The notes below the pieces were generated by a model. It did no database searches and was not told the DNA's origin. It saw only the letters and a program-made list of their open reading frames with translations. From positions 1 to 20,369 of the forward strand of contig CABRZL010000030.1 in assembly GCA_902475435.1 (NCBI GenBank): a DNA stretch of 20,369 nucleotides, in the 5' to 3' direction. The stretch comes from an uncultured Eubacteriales bacterium. Its GTDB lineage: Bacteria > Bacillota > Clostridia > Oscillospirales > Oscillospiraceae. The translations under genes and the position numbers were made by a program. This document shows, one piece after another, positions 1 through 7,892 of this stretch (position 1 is the first letter of the stretch; the number at the start of each line of letters is the position of its first letter).

Positions 1-68
1 GTGCAGAGGCCGCAAAGATTATGACGGTCTATTGCGTTTTAACAGGCTATACTGAAACGATAGAATAA
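1..68 (+). CDS. Possible 3' end of an upstream gene (partial)
   Basis: Reading from base 3, an open frame runs from the window edge to a TAA at 66-68, giving about 21 C-terminal residues ending GYTETIE. It is followed at once by two strong hairpins, the second a clear terminator, which is what one expects after the last gene of an operon. The peptide is too short to recognise. The other two plus frames stop earlier, at bases 22-24 and 52-54, so this is the best candidate but not a proven gene end. Confidence 0.3.
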   Translation, partial: AEAAKIMTVYCVLTGYTETIE

Positions 69-75
69 ACATAAA

Positions 76-110
76 AATCTTGGGAGGACGCAATATGTCC
101 TCCCAAGATT
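76..110. terminator. Perfect 14-bp hairpin, terminator-like on the minus strand
   Basis: The arms 76-89 and 97-110 are perfectly complementary with a 7-base loop. On the plus strand no T-run follows, but read on the minus strand the stem runs into five T residues. It may be a first hairpin of a tandem 3' end, or a terminator for transcription entering from the right. Confidence 0.55.
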
Positions 111-120
111 GCGAAAGAGG

Positions 121-160
121 GAGCACTGCAGAATGAAAGAATTCTGCAGTGCTCTTTTTT
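121..160 (+). terminator. Rho-independent terminator
   Basis: A perfect 14-bp stem (121-134 with 141-154) with a GAAAGA loop is followed directly by six T residues (155-160). It separates the upstream unit from the AraC-type regulator. Confidence 0.85.
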
Positions 161-344
161 CATTTTGCAATGTGACAAAAATAAGGATTTATCTTGATAG
201 CCGCTCAAATGGGAATGGGAGAATCAACTCCAGCGAGATGCAACTGTACTTGCGTGAAACTCGTAAAGCTATTTTATCTGAAGAAAATTCAAACAATATA
301 TCTGGACGCTGGGACAGCGAATATCGGAAAAAACAGCGGATTTC
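161..344. other. Intergenic region upstream of the regulator gene
   Basis: I see no convincing gene here. Short open frames exist on both strands but lack ribosome binding sites and family-like sequence. The stretch separates the terminator at 121-160 from the promoter at 345-373 and could hold operator sites for the regulator. No clear repeat or palindrome was found in it. Confidence 0.4.
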
Positions 345-373
345 TTGAATCAGAAAAATGTTTTTGCTATAAT
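345..373 (+). promoter_or_regulatory. Sigma-A promoter of the AraC-type regulator
   Basis: TTGAAT (345-350) lies exactly 17 bases from a consensus TATAAT (368-373), and the -10 box is preceded by TGC, an extended -10 element. Transcription should start near 380, leaving a leader of about 47 bases before the ATG at 427. This predicts good basal expression of the regulator. Confidence 0.75.
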
Positions 374-426
374 CAAAACAATATTTTTTTGTCGATAAAA
401 GCACGGGTGTTCTGGAAAGGATTGTT

Positions 427-1743
427 ATGTCTGTTTTTTTTGATTCCTTTAAGCGTAAAAAAAATAAAGTTACAGAAGATAAGACGTCGTTAGAAAGCCT
501 CTCCATGGAAAAAGGGATGCGGTTAATGCGAGATAACAGGCTCCGCAGATTGCTGGACGCGCGGCATAAGGTGATCCCCGATGAACTTAAACAGCTCGGT
601 ATCGAGTTCCCCGGCAAATGGTTTATTCTGATTCTTGTAAATGTCAGTGCAAAAGACAAGTCAAATTGTGCAGCAGTGACGGATACGACATTTGGGGAAC
701 ACTGCCTGTTTATTGAAGAGGCATTAAATGACGGCACGATGACGCCGTGGGTATTCACAGAGGAATGGGATATCTATGCGATTGTCAATTTCAACTCTGA
801 GACGCCTGAGTTACAGCGAATCAAAATCATTGATTTACTGGAGCCGATTATGCCGATGTTGAACCCGGCGGGGGATGCATCTGCGAGAGCGTTTGTCAGC
901 AAATATACGGATAATATGTTTTCTATTTCAGAGCTGCATGAATCGGTAATTTTTCTCAGAGATTATGGCAATGTATTAGATGATGAAAACGTTGTCATGA
1001 CCTATGAAAGGCTTGTTGCATTGGGTGCTAATCATGAGATGAATACCGATGGCCTCCGCGGAATAGAGGAGACGCAGCAATTCTTTTCTTGTATCATTAA
1101 CGCGGATTATCAGCAGGCAAAGCGAATATTTCTTGGCCTCATTGATTTCCTGCTGCTTGACATCAATATTCATATTGTGCCGTTGGGCCTGGCCAATGCC
1201 CGGTTGGGCTATCTCATCAATGTGCTGGATATGGCGGTGGATACGTTGAGACTCAGAATTAACCCAGATGCTTTTGCGGCGTTGTTCCCGCGGCTTGATT
1301 TTCGGAGCTGTGATAACGTACAGAATTTTCAAGAAATTACAGTCTCAATATTTGACGAGGTCATTGGACTTGTGGGAGACCGATCCCAGAAGAAAAGCGA
1401 TACCGTATCCTGGGTGGGAGATGTCAAGCATTTCCTTGATTTGAATTATTCTAATGTTATTGTCAGCCTCAGCTATGTCGCTGAAGAGTTTCACATGAAC
1501 CCTGCTTATATGAGCCGTGTTTTTCGGGCGAAGGTTGGGAGCAGTATTCCCAATTATATCAACGATCTGCGCTTGAGAAAGGCAAAGCGGCTTTTGGAAA
1601 GCGGAAATACGGTAAATGATACGGCACAGCTGTGTGGATTCGGTTCGGTGCGGACGATGAGCCGTATCTTTCAGAGCAAGGAACATATTACGCCGGGGAA
1701 ATATCGTTCCAATGCATCTAATTTGCATCAAGTTCAAAATTGA
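427..1743 (+). CDS. AraC-family transcriptional regulator
   Basis: This 438-residue protein has a typical AraC/XylS two-helix-turn-helix DNA-binding domain in roughly its last 115 residues. Recognisable are YVAEEFHMNPAYMSRVF for the first helix pair and LCGFGSVRTMSRIFQ followed by the ITPGKYR end motif for the second. The first 310 or so residues have no membrane segment. They resemble the cytoplasmic linker part of YesN-like regulators rather than a cupin sugar-binding domain, so the inducer is probably sensed inside the cell or through a partner. The ATG at 427 follows AAAGG at 416-420 with 6-base spacing. The gene is monocistronic, with its own promoter (345-373) and terminator (1782-1836). 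It lies directly upstream of the D1-D2-D3, substrate-binding protein and beta-helix cluster, which it most likely controls. The class is certain; the target is inferred from position. Confidence 0.9.
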   Translation: MSVFFDSFKRKKNKVTEDKTSLESLSMEKGMRLMRDNRLRRLLDARHKVIPDELKQLGIEFPGKWFILILVNVSAKDKSNCAAVTDTTFGEHCLFIEEALNDGTMTPWVFTEEWDIYAIVNFNSETPELQRIKIIDLLEPIMPMLNPAGDASARAFVSKYTDNMFSISELHESVIFLRDYGNVLDDENVVMTYERLVALGANHEMNTDGLRGIEETQQFFSCIINADYQQAKRIFLGLIDFLLLDINIHIVPLGLANARLGYLINVLDMAVDTLRLRINPDAFAALFPRLDFRSCDNVQNFQEITVSIFDEVIGLVGDRSQKKSDTVSWVGDVKHFLDLNYSNVIVSLSYVAEEFHMNPAYMSRVFRAKVGSSIPNYINDLRLRKAKRLLESGNTVNDTAQLCGFGSVRTMSRIFQSKEHITPGKYRSNASNLHQVQN

Positions 1744-1784
1744 CTGCTTTGAACTACGAAATTGTCAATTTGAAATCTTGTCAA
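1731..1784. repeat. Nested inverted and direct repeats downstream of the AraC gene
   Basis: AGTTCAAA (1731-1738) is the exact reverse complement of TTTGAACT (1748-1755). Overlapping this, AAATTGAC (1737-1744) is the reverse complement of GTCAATTT (1764-1771). A near direct repeat GAAAT-N1/N3-TGTCAA occurs at 1758-1768 and 1772-1784. Such arrays can be operators; AraC proteins usually bind direct repeats. They may instead belong to the 3' end of the regulator transcript. Confidence 0.4.
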
Positions 1785-1836
1785 CCTTTTACAAGTGCAA
1801 TTTTGTCGCACAACTGTAGAAGGTTGGCACTTTTTT
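1782..1836 (+). terminator. Terminator after the AraC-type regulator
   Basis: CAACCTTTTACA (1782-1793) pairs with TGTAGAAGGTTG (1815-1826), 12 pairs with one G-U. The loop can fold further through GTGC and GCAC. After a GCAC spacer comes a run of six T (1831-1836). It ends the regulator transcript and implies that D1 has its own promoter in 1837-1929. I could not assign that promoter to a good -35/-10 pair, which would fit activator dependence. Confidence 0.65.
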
Positions 1837-1929
1837 ATGTTCGGCGGTTTATGTAAAATCAAATTGATCTTAGCAGACAATGCTATGACAGTGATTTGAA
1901 AAAGAACAGTGCAGATAGGGAGGAATAGA

Positions 1930-2625
1930 ATGAATCTCGAAGAAATTGCAGACCTTGCATGGAAAAAAGCGCAACAGGCAAAAGATTACACTGATATTTT
2001 AAATGTTTTTTCAGCGCATCTTTATTGTTACCGTGCACAGCAACAGGCATATGAATTGGAGCATTTCTGGTCGAAGGAACGGAACGATTTAGTGTATAAC
2101 CATGCGATGGGAAGGGCTGCTGTTATTGCGATGTACGGCGAGAACGAGGCGGAACGGAGAGCGCAGACGAGAAAACGGGCAAGTAAAGTATATCCCAACG
2201 TTTCTGACACACCATCATATGAAGGTGTGGGAGATATGGTTGCAAAGGCGGCGTCTTCACCCTATGTGGTGATTGCGGAAGACGGCATGTCCGCCCATGG
2301 AATCTGGTTTGTTCCGGGGTTTTGCCTGGCGCTGGATGAAAACAGCAAAGTGACCGGGTTTTATTATCAGGAAAAGAACGCAGTTGATTTTGTAAAAGAA
2401 GCAGACGGCTGGAAGATTCTCCGGCTTGAGGTATGGATGGATTTTCGTACCCCTTGCACCCATATTGACTTTACGCCTGAACAATATAAATTTCAGTATC
2501 CTTTAATGGGGCAGGCGCAATATGCAGAACCTTATTCCGCAACTGCCGTTGCAAAATTTTGTCCGCCGCTCCCAAAGCCGTATGATTCTTGGGAGCATGC
2601 GACCGAATTTTTACAGACGTATTGA
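1930..2625 (+). CDS. NTF2/SnoaL-like protein D1
   Basis: A soluble 231-residue protein without signal peptide or membrane helix, first of a tight trio. Features of the SnoaL-like branch of the NTF2 fold are visible. An N-terminal helix carries H30 and Y32 in SAHLYCYRAQ, and a helix ends in FWSKE (W47). A central block SPYVVIAEDG (110-119) is followed by HGIWF. Then comes the strand pair VDFVKEADGWKIL (152-164). The last 17 residues carry PKPYDSW (215-221), a signature shared by all nine related proteins in the window. At 231 residues it is longer than single-domain members such as BaiE (about 166). The start at 1930 is chosen because GGGAGG lies 6 bases upstream; an in-frame ATG at 1909 lacks this. 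D2 starts 11 bases after the stop. Known members are dehydratases, isomerases, cyclases or non-enzymatic subunits, so the reaction is unknown. Confidence 0.75.
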   Translation: MNLEEIADLAWKKAQQAKDYTDILNVFSAHLYCYRAQQQAYELEHFWSKERNDLVYNHAMGRAAVIAMYGENEAERRAQTRKRASKVYPNVSDTPSYEGVGDMVAKAASSPYVVIAEDGMSAHGIWFVPGFCLALDENSKVTGFYYQEKNAVDFVKEADGWKILRLEVWMDFRTPCTHIDFTPEQYKFQYPLMGQAQYAEPYSATAVAKFCPPLPKPYDSWEHATEFLQTY

Positions 2626-2636
2626 GGAGGTGCGCT

Positions 2637-3365
2637 ATGACCGTTGAAGAAAAACTGGCCCTTGCAGAAAAACTGACACAGCGGGCGAACGATTACCGTG
2701 AGGTCTACAATACAATTTCCGGTATGATGTATTTGCTTCAGGTTCAGCAGCATGAAGCCATCATTCAACAGTTCTGGTCTGCCCGTGATGATATCAGCTT
2801 CGGTGCGGCGAAGGGTAGAGTTGCGGTTCTAGACTTTTTTGTCAAAGAAAGCGGAGCGCGAAAAAAACAGAAACTTTCTTATGCAAACCGGTGCTTTGGG
2901 ACGGAAATCTGTGATGAAAACCTGGGTGTAGGAGACTTGGAAACCAGGTTGGCCTCAACGCCTTATATTGTCATTGCGGAGGATGGCTTGACGGCACAGG
3001 GTGTTTGGTTCTCTCCGTCGGTGAAAGCCGAAATTGATGAGAACGGTATGCTGATCGGTAGATATATGCAAGAAAAAATCGGGGTGGATTTTACAAAGGA
3101 AGATGGCCAGTGGAAAATTTGGCATTACAATGTTTATCCTGATTTTACAGCATTGCTTCCCGATTATACCTTTGACGACAGTCGCTATCAGGGGCGCACG
3201 TTTGAAGAGGATGGAACGCCCAATGAAGCGCATACAAATGAGGGCAAGGAGCCGCCAAAGGGCAGGCCGATGCCCTACTGCGGACAGTCTATCCCAATAT
3301 TAAAACCGCCGCTTCCTACAGCCTATGAGACCTGGAGTGAAAGCGAAGATCTACCCATTATGTAA
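2637..3365 (+). CDS. NTF2/SnoaL-like protein D2, lacking the conserved histidine
   Basis: A soluble 242-residue paralogue of D1 that aligns without gaps over the first 50 residues. W47 in FWSAR is kept, but the His30 of D1 is Met30 here (SGMMYLLQVQ). The central block STPYIVIAEDG (107-117), the VDFTKEDGQWKIWH segment (150-163) and the C-terminal PTAYETW (227-233) are present. A polar insertion rich in E, P and G lies before the C-terminal signature (about 187-212). The start at 2637 follows GAGGAGG with 6-base spacing; the upstream in-frame ATG at 2589 lies inside D1. The loss of the histidine suggests a different substrate, a different mechanism or a structural subunit of a complex with D1 and D3. 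That is inference only. Confidence 0.72.
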   Translation: MTVEEKLALAEKLTQRANDYREVYNTISGMMYLLQVQQHEAIIQQFWSARDDISFGAAKGRVAVLDFFVKESGARKKQKLSYANRCFGTEICDENLGVGDLETRLASTPYIVIAEDGLTAQGVWFSPSVKAEIDENGMLIGRYMQEKIGVDFTKEDGQWKIWHYNVYPDFTALLPDYTFDDSRYQGRTFEEDGTPNEAHTNEGKEPPKGRPMPYCGQSIPILKPPLPTAYETWSESEDLPIM

Positions 3366-3377
3366 GGAGACAGAAGA

Positions 3378-4097
3378 ATGACAGATTTGGAAGAAAGAGC
3401 CTGGAAGGCGCTGCGGGAGGCAGAGAAAGCCGGGGCCTATCAGGGAATCAACAACTGTGTGGCGGCGCATCTTTACAGCTACCGCGCGCAGGGACAGCAG
3501 AATGAGATTGATGTCTACTGGTCTAAGCGACATGATGAAATCAGCTATTGGCACAACGACGGTTATGATGCAATCAAAGATTTTTTTGTTGTGGCAAACG
3601 GTTCCAAGATGCGGGCGCGCAAGCTGGAATTGATTCATAAATATTACCCGGAGATAGAGGCCTGCTCGGAAAATGAAGGGATGGGCGATATGGTTGCGAA
3701 AGGTGCAACGACACCTTATGTTGCCATTGCAGAAGACGGACAAAGCGCAAAAGGACTTTGGATGACGCCCGGCAACTGTACGGAGGTTGGCCTGGATTGC
3801 CGTCCCAAGGTGGCGCATATGCAGGAAAAACTGGGTATTGTCGCTGTAAAAGATGAGGACGGTGAATGGCGGATTTTAAAACTCAGAACCTATGTTGAGT
3901 TCGTTACCCAGCTTCCTTCGGAACTGCTTGAAGCGGATAAACTGGAAAAAACACCGGAGAAAGCGCTCAAAAGAAGTGCGTACAGTATTTTTACAAAGGC
4001 TGATTACTATCCCGCAATGCCTGAGAAGTACGATACCTGGTCAGAAGAGAGCGCAATGGTGAAATATGTTGACAAAAAGGAGCCGTGCGGTATTTGA
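3378..4097 (+). CDS. NTF2/SnoaL-like protein D3
   Basis: A soluble 239-residue protein, the closest relative of D1 in the window. AAHLYSYRAQ (H31) corresponds to SAHLYCYRAQ of D1, and the YWSKR segment holds W48. GMGDMVAKGATTPYVAIAED (101-120) closely matches D1. The third block is degenerate: IVAVKDEDGEWRIL (154-167) lacks the usual VDF. PEKYDTW (215-221) is the shared C-terminal signature. The gene starts 12 bases after D2 with a GGAG ribosome site about 9 bases before the ATG, so the trio is probably translated from one mRNA. Co-expression and close similarity suggest a hetero-oligomer or sequential enzymes acting on related compounds. A structured 144-base gap separates it from the substrate-binding protein gene. 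Confidence 0.73.
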   Translation: MTDLEERAWKALREAEKAGAYQGINNCVAAHLYSYRAQGQQNEIDVYWSKRHDEISYWHNDGYDAIKDFFVVANGSKMRARKLELIHKYYPEIEACSENEGMGDMVAKGATTPYVAIAEDGQSAKGLWMTPGNCTEVGLDCRPKVAHMQEKLGIVAVKDEDGEWRILKLRTYVEFVTQLPSELLEADKLEKTPEKALKRSAYSIFTKADYYPAMPEKYDTWSEESAMVKYVDKKEPCGI

Positions 4098-4123
4098 CGG
4101 AGTGTCAACAAAACGGGGATTTT

Positions 4124-4195
4124 CAAGCGGTGGAGAACCACCGTTTGGCAGAGGTGAAATCACTGTCTCCAAACGGTGTGATATACCGTCCTTGG
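4124..4195 (+). promoter_or_regulatory. Chain of mutually exclusive hairpins before the substrate-binding protein gene
   Basis: Four segments can pair in alternation. Segment a (4124-4133, CAAGCGGTGG) pairs with b (4138-4147, CCACCGTTTG). A shifted b (4140-4148, ACCGTTTGG) pairs perfectly with c (4169-4177, CCAAACGGT). Segment c also pairs with d (4185-4195, ACCGTCCTTGG) with a 2-base bulge. Pairing a:b excludes b:c, and b:c excludes c:d. None ends in a T-run, so it is not a classic terminator. It may be an mRNA processing or stability element, or a switch on translation of the gene at 4242. Confidence 0.5.
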
Positions 4196-4241
4196 AGAGG
4201 GACGTTAAACACTACTACTTTATTGTATGAGGAAGGATATA

Positions 4242-5936
4242 ATGAAGAAGTTTGTATCAATGATGCTTGTACTGACGCTTCTCCTGGCCATGACTGCCTG
4301 TGGGAATTCGACTGATTCCGCAGCATCAGAGGGAAGCGCTTCGGCGTCATCTGCAACAGAGACAGCAACATCTGAGACGACGCCTCCTGCGGAGGACAGT
4401 ATGGAGGAAGCCTCTGAAGTTTCCAGTGTAGAGACAGCGGAAGGAATCACATATCCGCTGGACGAGGCTGTTACGTTGACGGCTTTGGATGCCATTTATC
4501 AGCCCAGAACGGCGGATAAAATTACCTCCTGGTCTGAGGCGCTGGTTTATCAGGAAGCGGCGAAGGCAACCGGCGTGACCATGGACATCACGTGTGTAGC
4601 GTCTGACGCGCAGCAGGAACAGACACAGCTGACAATTGCGTCCGGCGATTATCCGAATCTGATGACCAAATTGAACATGTATTATCAGGTGAATGATCTT
4701 CTGGATCAGGGCGTAATCGTTGATCTTTCCGAATACCTCAGTGAGTATGCGCCCGACTACATGGCGGCCGTTCAAGAGTTGGGGTATGAAAAAGATATTG
4801 TAACAGACGACGGAGCTTCCCCCTGCACGTACTATATCAGTGAGGGAGTTCCTGATACCGGTATGATGATTCGCAAGGATCTATTGGATGAGGCGGGACT
4901 GGATGTTCCTGTCACATATGAAGATTATGACCAGGTGATGGCTGTATTTCAGTCTATGGGGGTTGAGGAACCGTTCGCCATGGATGCAAGCAGCGTGGGT
5001 GCGTCTGATGTCTATAATGCCGGCCTGGGCATCCAGTTGTTCTCGCACCCGATTATGGGCAGTGGAAATGACGGCTTCTATCAGGAGGACGGCGTTGTAA
5101 AGTTTGGCTATCTTGAAGATGGATTTGATACGTATATCACGCAGATGGCAGACTGGTTCTCCAAAGGATATATTGACCCTGATTATATTACGGAAAATGA
5201 GAACAACAACTCCGAAGATTACGCTGCCAAAGTATATACCGGTAAGATTGGCGCTTTCACAGCTGGTCGGACCAACATTGACACGTACAACGAGCAGGGA
5301 AAAGCTTTGGATGAAGATTTTGAAATCATTCCCATTGCGCAGCCTCGCGTTGAAGCTGGTCAGGAAATCCATTTGGCGTCCTATCGGGAGTCCGCTCTGA
5401 CAACCGGTTACTTTGTGACATCGGCCTGTGAAAACATTGAAGCAATTCTGGCATGGCACAACTATTGGTTCACAGAAGAAGGAAATCTGCTGACCAACTA
5501 TGGAGTTGAAGGCCTGACTTATGAAATGAAAGACGGTGCGCCTGTATTTACGGATATGATTATCAACAATGCCGACGGCCTCACTCTAACGCAAACCACT
5601 TATATTTATTTGGGAAGCATGGGTGTGGTGGACAACTCCAGGCAGAATCAGTGGTACTCTGACAGCTACACGGAAGCGGCTGAGGTTTGGGGTAAAAATG
5701 TAGACAACGCATGGAAGATCCCAGGGGCCTGCAGTATGACGGCTGATGAGGCTGCCGACTACAGCGCCGTCTTTGGAGATATTCAGACCTATATTGCAGA
5801 GATGTTGCCCAGATTTGTCAATGGAGATGAACCCATTGAACAAGTTGATGAATTCCAGAATCAGCTCCGGGATATGGGAATTGAGGATTGTATCGAGCTT
5901 TGGCAGGCGGCCGTCGATAGATATAACGCAAGATAG
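4242..5936 (+). CDS. ABC-type extracellular substrate-binding lipoprotein (LplA-like, family 1)
   Basis: This 564-residue protein begins with a lipoprotein signal peptide, MKKFVSMMLVLTLLLAMTAC, with the lipobox cysteine at residue 20. A tether of about 45 residues rich in S, T, A and E follows. The rest reads as a large type-1 solute-binding protein of the LplA kind, with the usual C-terminal pattern MGIEDCIELWQAAVDRYNAR. It should sit on the outer face of the membrane and capture a small molecule, often a sugar or glycoside in this family. The start at 4242 has GAGGAAGG just upstream and yields the signal peptide; an ATG at 4227 would add five charged residues. No permease or ATPase gene is adjacent. 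A second related binding protein lies at 10373-12127. Being last but one in the D1-D3 cluster suggests its ligand is the substrate or inducer of that cluster. Confidence 0.88.
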   Translation: MKKFVSMMLVLTLLLAMTACGNSTDSAASEGSASASSATETATSETTPPAEDSMEEASEVSSVETAEGITYPLDEAVTLTALDAIYQPRTADKITSWSEALVYQEAAKATGVTMDITCVASDAQQEQTQLTIASGDYPNLMTKLNMYYQVNDLLDQGVIVDLSEYLSEYAPDYMAAVQELGYEKDIVTDDGASPCTYYISEGVPDTGMMIRKDLLDEAGLDVPVTYEDYDQVMAVFQSMGVEEPFAMDASSVGASDVYNAGLGIQLFSHPIMGSGNDGFYQEDGVVKFGYLEDGFDTYITQMADWFSKGYIDPDYITENENNNSEDYAAKVYTGKIGAFTAGRTNIDTYNEQGKALDEDFEIIPIAQPRVEAGQEIHLASYRESALTTGYFVTSACENIEAILAWHNYWFTEEGNLLTNYGVEGLTYEMKDGAPVFTDMIINNADGLTLTQTTYIYLGSMGVVDNSRQNQWYSDSYTEAAEVWGKNVDNAWKIPGACSMTADEAADYSAVFGDIQTYIAEMLPRFVNGDEPIEQVDEFQNQLRDMGIEDCIELWQAAVDRYNAR

Positions 5937-5952
5937 TTCAGAAATATAAACG

Positions 5953-5981
5953 CTTCAGCCCGGAGAAAATCCGGGCTGAAG
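5953..5981 (+). terminator. Intergenic 12-bp hairpin
   Basis: CTTCAGCCCGGA (5953-5964) and TCCGGGCTGAAG (5970-5981) form a perfect GC-rich 12-bp stem with a GAAAA loop. Only four T residues follow, after a TACAG spacer, so it may end transcription partly. It would lower expression of the downstream beta-helix gene relative to the binding protein, or protect the 3' end of the upstream mRNA. Confidence 0.5.
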
Positions 5982-6012
5982 TACAGTTTTAGTCTATGGA
6001 AAGGATCGTATT

Positions 6013-7788
6013 ATGGGTTCTTTGTTTCGACGAATTTTTAAAATGGAATTGTGTATGCCAATGATTTTTGCAGGTATGGCCAACGCATCGGCCGCTGTCG
6101 AGGCGGCGGAAGATCCAAACGGCGGGCCGAAAGGACCACTTGAAAAACCTGAGACTGTTCCGGCATTGGCAGAAGTTTTGCTGGATGATTATGGAGAACT
6201 GAACAATACGACGGCCGTCGAATTTGTAATTGATTTAGATCTGATGCAGCCCGTATTGAATGGGGAGAAAACTGTTTTTGCAGAGGATGCTCCAGTGAAG
6301 CAAGCAGATATCGACAAAGCCGTCTGTAGGATCAAGCGATTGACGATTTATGGGGATGCGAAAGTTCCTGAGCCGCTTTTTAGGGAATGCAAAACCCGCG
6401 GCGAACTGGCCAAAACATTGTATATGGTATTACAAGGTGGAGCGGTTCCCAATTTGAATGTCTGTTATAAGAAGCAGATCCAAATCAAAAATGCCAATTG
6501 CGCCATTGAAAATGCCTATGTATTTTTTTCCGGAGGCAATGCAGTGGAATATATGGGGACGTCAAATCTTGTAGTCCGGAACAGTATCATTCGGGGCAGT
6601 ACCACGAAAGAGACAAAACCATTGTCCGGGCCGCCTTCCGGACTTACTATTAGCGGCAGTATCCGAACAACACTTGCGATGCATCAGAGCCAGGGATTTT
6701 TTATCAACAGCAAGGTGATCACGAAGGACTGGGCAGCCTATGCCACCGATGGTGCTGTTCCCATGGGGCAGCCGGGACAGAAAGAATTGGCAATTTACAC
6801 ATATGGTTCTGCTGGAATTGCGCAGGATGGAGGATATGGTACCTATTCGGATCTGTTTTGCAATACGTACTTCTATGGTTCGGAACTGATTTCTGCTGAA
6901 ATTGGAGCTATTTCCGGTACGTTTGGAAAAATTACATTGGATACGATCGCAGCCGGCGAAGAAGACCCTGCACTTTCCGCCTATCTTACAGAGGATGATT
7001 GTGCAGCGCAACCGGATAAAATGCGCGGCAGCCATATTGTTGCCGGCAGGCATGCAATTATGGTCCACTGTGTATCGCTTCCGCCTTATTGGAAGTACCC
7101 TGGATATAGCAAATCGGAGCTTCCGTATCATGAAGGCGTCGTTGTGGTGCGGCATAGTACCTTGGAGACAGATATGTCTCTGGATAAACATCAATCTTAT
7201 CCAGAACAGGTTCCGGCCTATATCAATCATGTAGCCGGATCTGTTATCTTGGTCAGAAGCTGCAATGCAAGAATTCTTCTGGAGGATGTAACAGTCAAAC
7301 CGGATCCGGCCGGCACAGGCGCATTTCTGCATACGGCGATCAACAGCGATCTGCCATTTATGGTGCGTGTTGCAGATGGAACAGTATATCCAGGCAGCCA
7401 TGTAGAGGTGAAAGACTCCATCATTCGGGGAAATATCTTGCATGAAGACTATCAGCGGGATCTTTACCTCTCTTTGAAAAACAGCAGGTTGGAAGGTTCG
7501 CTTTTTACCGGTTCGGTGGACAGTTGGAATGCATTCTGCGATCATAATGGCGCAGATCATTATATAATCAACCCGGAGGGATACCGAACCGTTCACGGAA
7601 CCCATGTTACAATTGAAGCCGGAAGTACCTGGGTGGTCACAGGTGAGAGCAATTTGAATGGTTTGACGATCCATCCCGGAGGGCGCATGGAAGCCCCGCA
7701 GGGGGCAGAGTTGCATATCGCTGTGGATGGAAAGCCGGTTTATCGTCTCTGTGGCACCATTTCGGGAGATATACGGATCACGTTGTAA
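6013..7788 (+). CDS. Predicted right-handed beta-helix-like protein, function unknown
   Basis: This 591-residue protein is rich in short strand-turn repeats typical of parallel beta-helix (pectin-lyase-like) folds. Examples are SNLVVRNSIIRGST, GSELISAEIGAIS, RHSTLETDMSLD, EVKDSIIRGNI and LKNSRLEGSLFTGSV. The end is a ladder of G-rich turns (VTGESNLNGLTIHPGGRMEA). I could not see a catalytic motif of a known polysaccharide lyase family. The N-terminus is odd: FRRIFK followed by MELCMPMIFAGMANASA could be a weak, perhaps Tat-like, export signal with an A-x-A site, but its hydrophobic core is poor and holds a Glu. The ATG at 6013 follows AAAGG with 8-base spacing. As last gene of the D cluster it may bind or modify a polymer or glycoside carrying the substrate, but this is a guess. 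It has no paralogue in the minus-strand operon. Confidence 0.6.
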   Translation: MGSLFRRIFKMELCMPMIFAGMANASAAVEAAEDPNGGPKGPLEKPETVPALAEVLLDDYGELNNTTAVEFVIDLDLMQPVLNGEKTVFAEDAPVKQADIDKAVCRIKRLTIYGDAKVPEPLFRECKTRGELAKTLYMVLQGGAVPNLNVCYKKQIQIKNANCAIENAYVFFSGGNAVEYMGTSNLVVRNSIIRGSTTKETKPLSGPPSGLTISGSIRTTLAMHQSQGFFINSKVITKDWAAYATDGAVPMGQPGQKELAIYTYGSAGIAQDGGYGTYSDLFCNTYFYGSELISAEIGAISGTFGKITLDTIAAGEEDPALSAYLTEDDCAAQPDKMRGSHIVAGRHAIMVHCVSLPPYWKYPGYSKSELPYHEGVVVVRHSTLETDMSLDKHQSYPEQVPAYINHVAGSVILVRSCNARILLEDVTVKPDPAGTGAFLHTAINSDLPFMVRVADGTVYPGSHVEVKDSIIRGNILHEDYQRDLYLSLKNSRLEGSLFTGSVDSWNAFCDHNGADHYIINPEGYRTVHGTHVTIEAGSTWVVTGESNLNGLTIHPGGRMEAPQGAELHIAVDGKPVYRLCGTISGDIRITL

Positions 7789-7892
7789 CAACAATATTGC
7801 GCGGCTGAATCATTGCGGGACGTTGGGAATTGCCTTATCGTATAGCAGTGATAGTGCATAGCTGAAATGATGGGGTAACGTCATCTGAAACG

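Noticed and set aside
1..160. Two adjacent perfect hairpins considered as a CRISPR or mobile-element end
   Set aside because: The two stems have unrelated sequences and no spacers, target-site duplication or transposase remnant is seen. Terminators explain them.
189..758. A 189-codon minus-strand open frame overlapping the start of the AraC gene
   Set aside because: It is antisense to a well-supported regulator and its promoter, and its composition is not protein-like. The minus-strand hairpin at 76-110 alone does not justify it.
1810..1826. ACAACTGTA followed by GTTG, resembling the candidate LysR operator
   Set aside because: The half-sites are spaced differently and the bases are explained as the right arm and loop of the terminator after the AraC gene.
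6562..7794. A 410-codon open frame on the minus strand antisense to the beta-helix gene
   Set aside because: It lies wholly opposite a gene with a ribosome site and repeat-rich protein pattern. Its product shows no domain-like sequence, and it has no good ribosome site or promoter.
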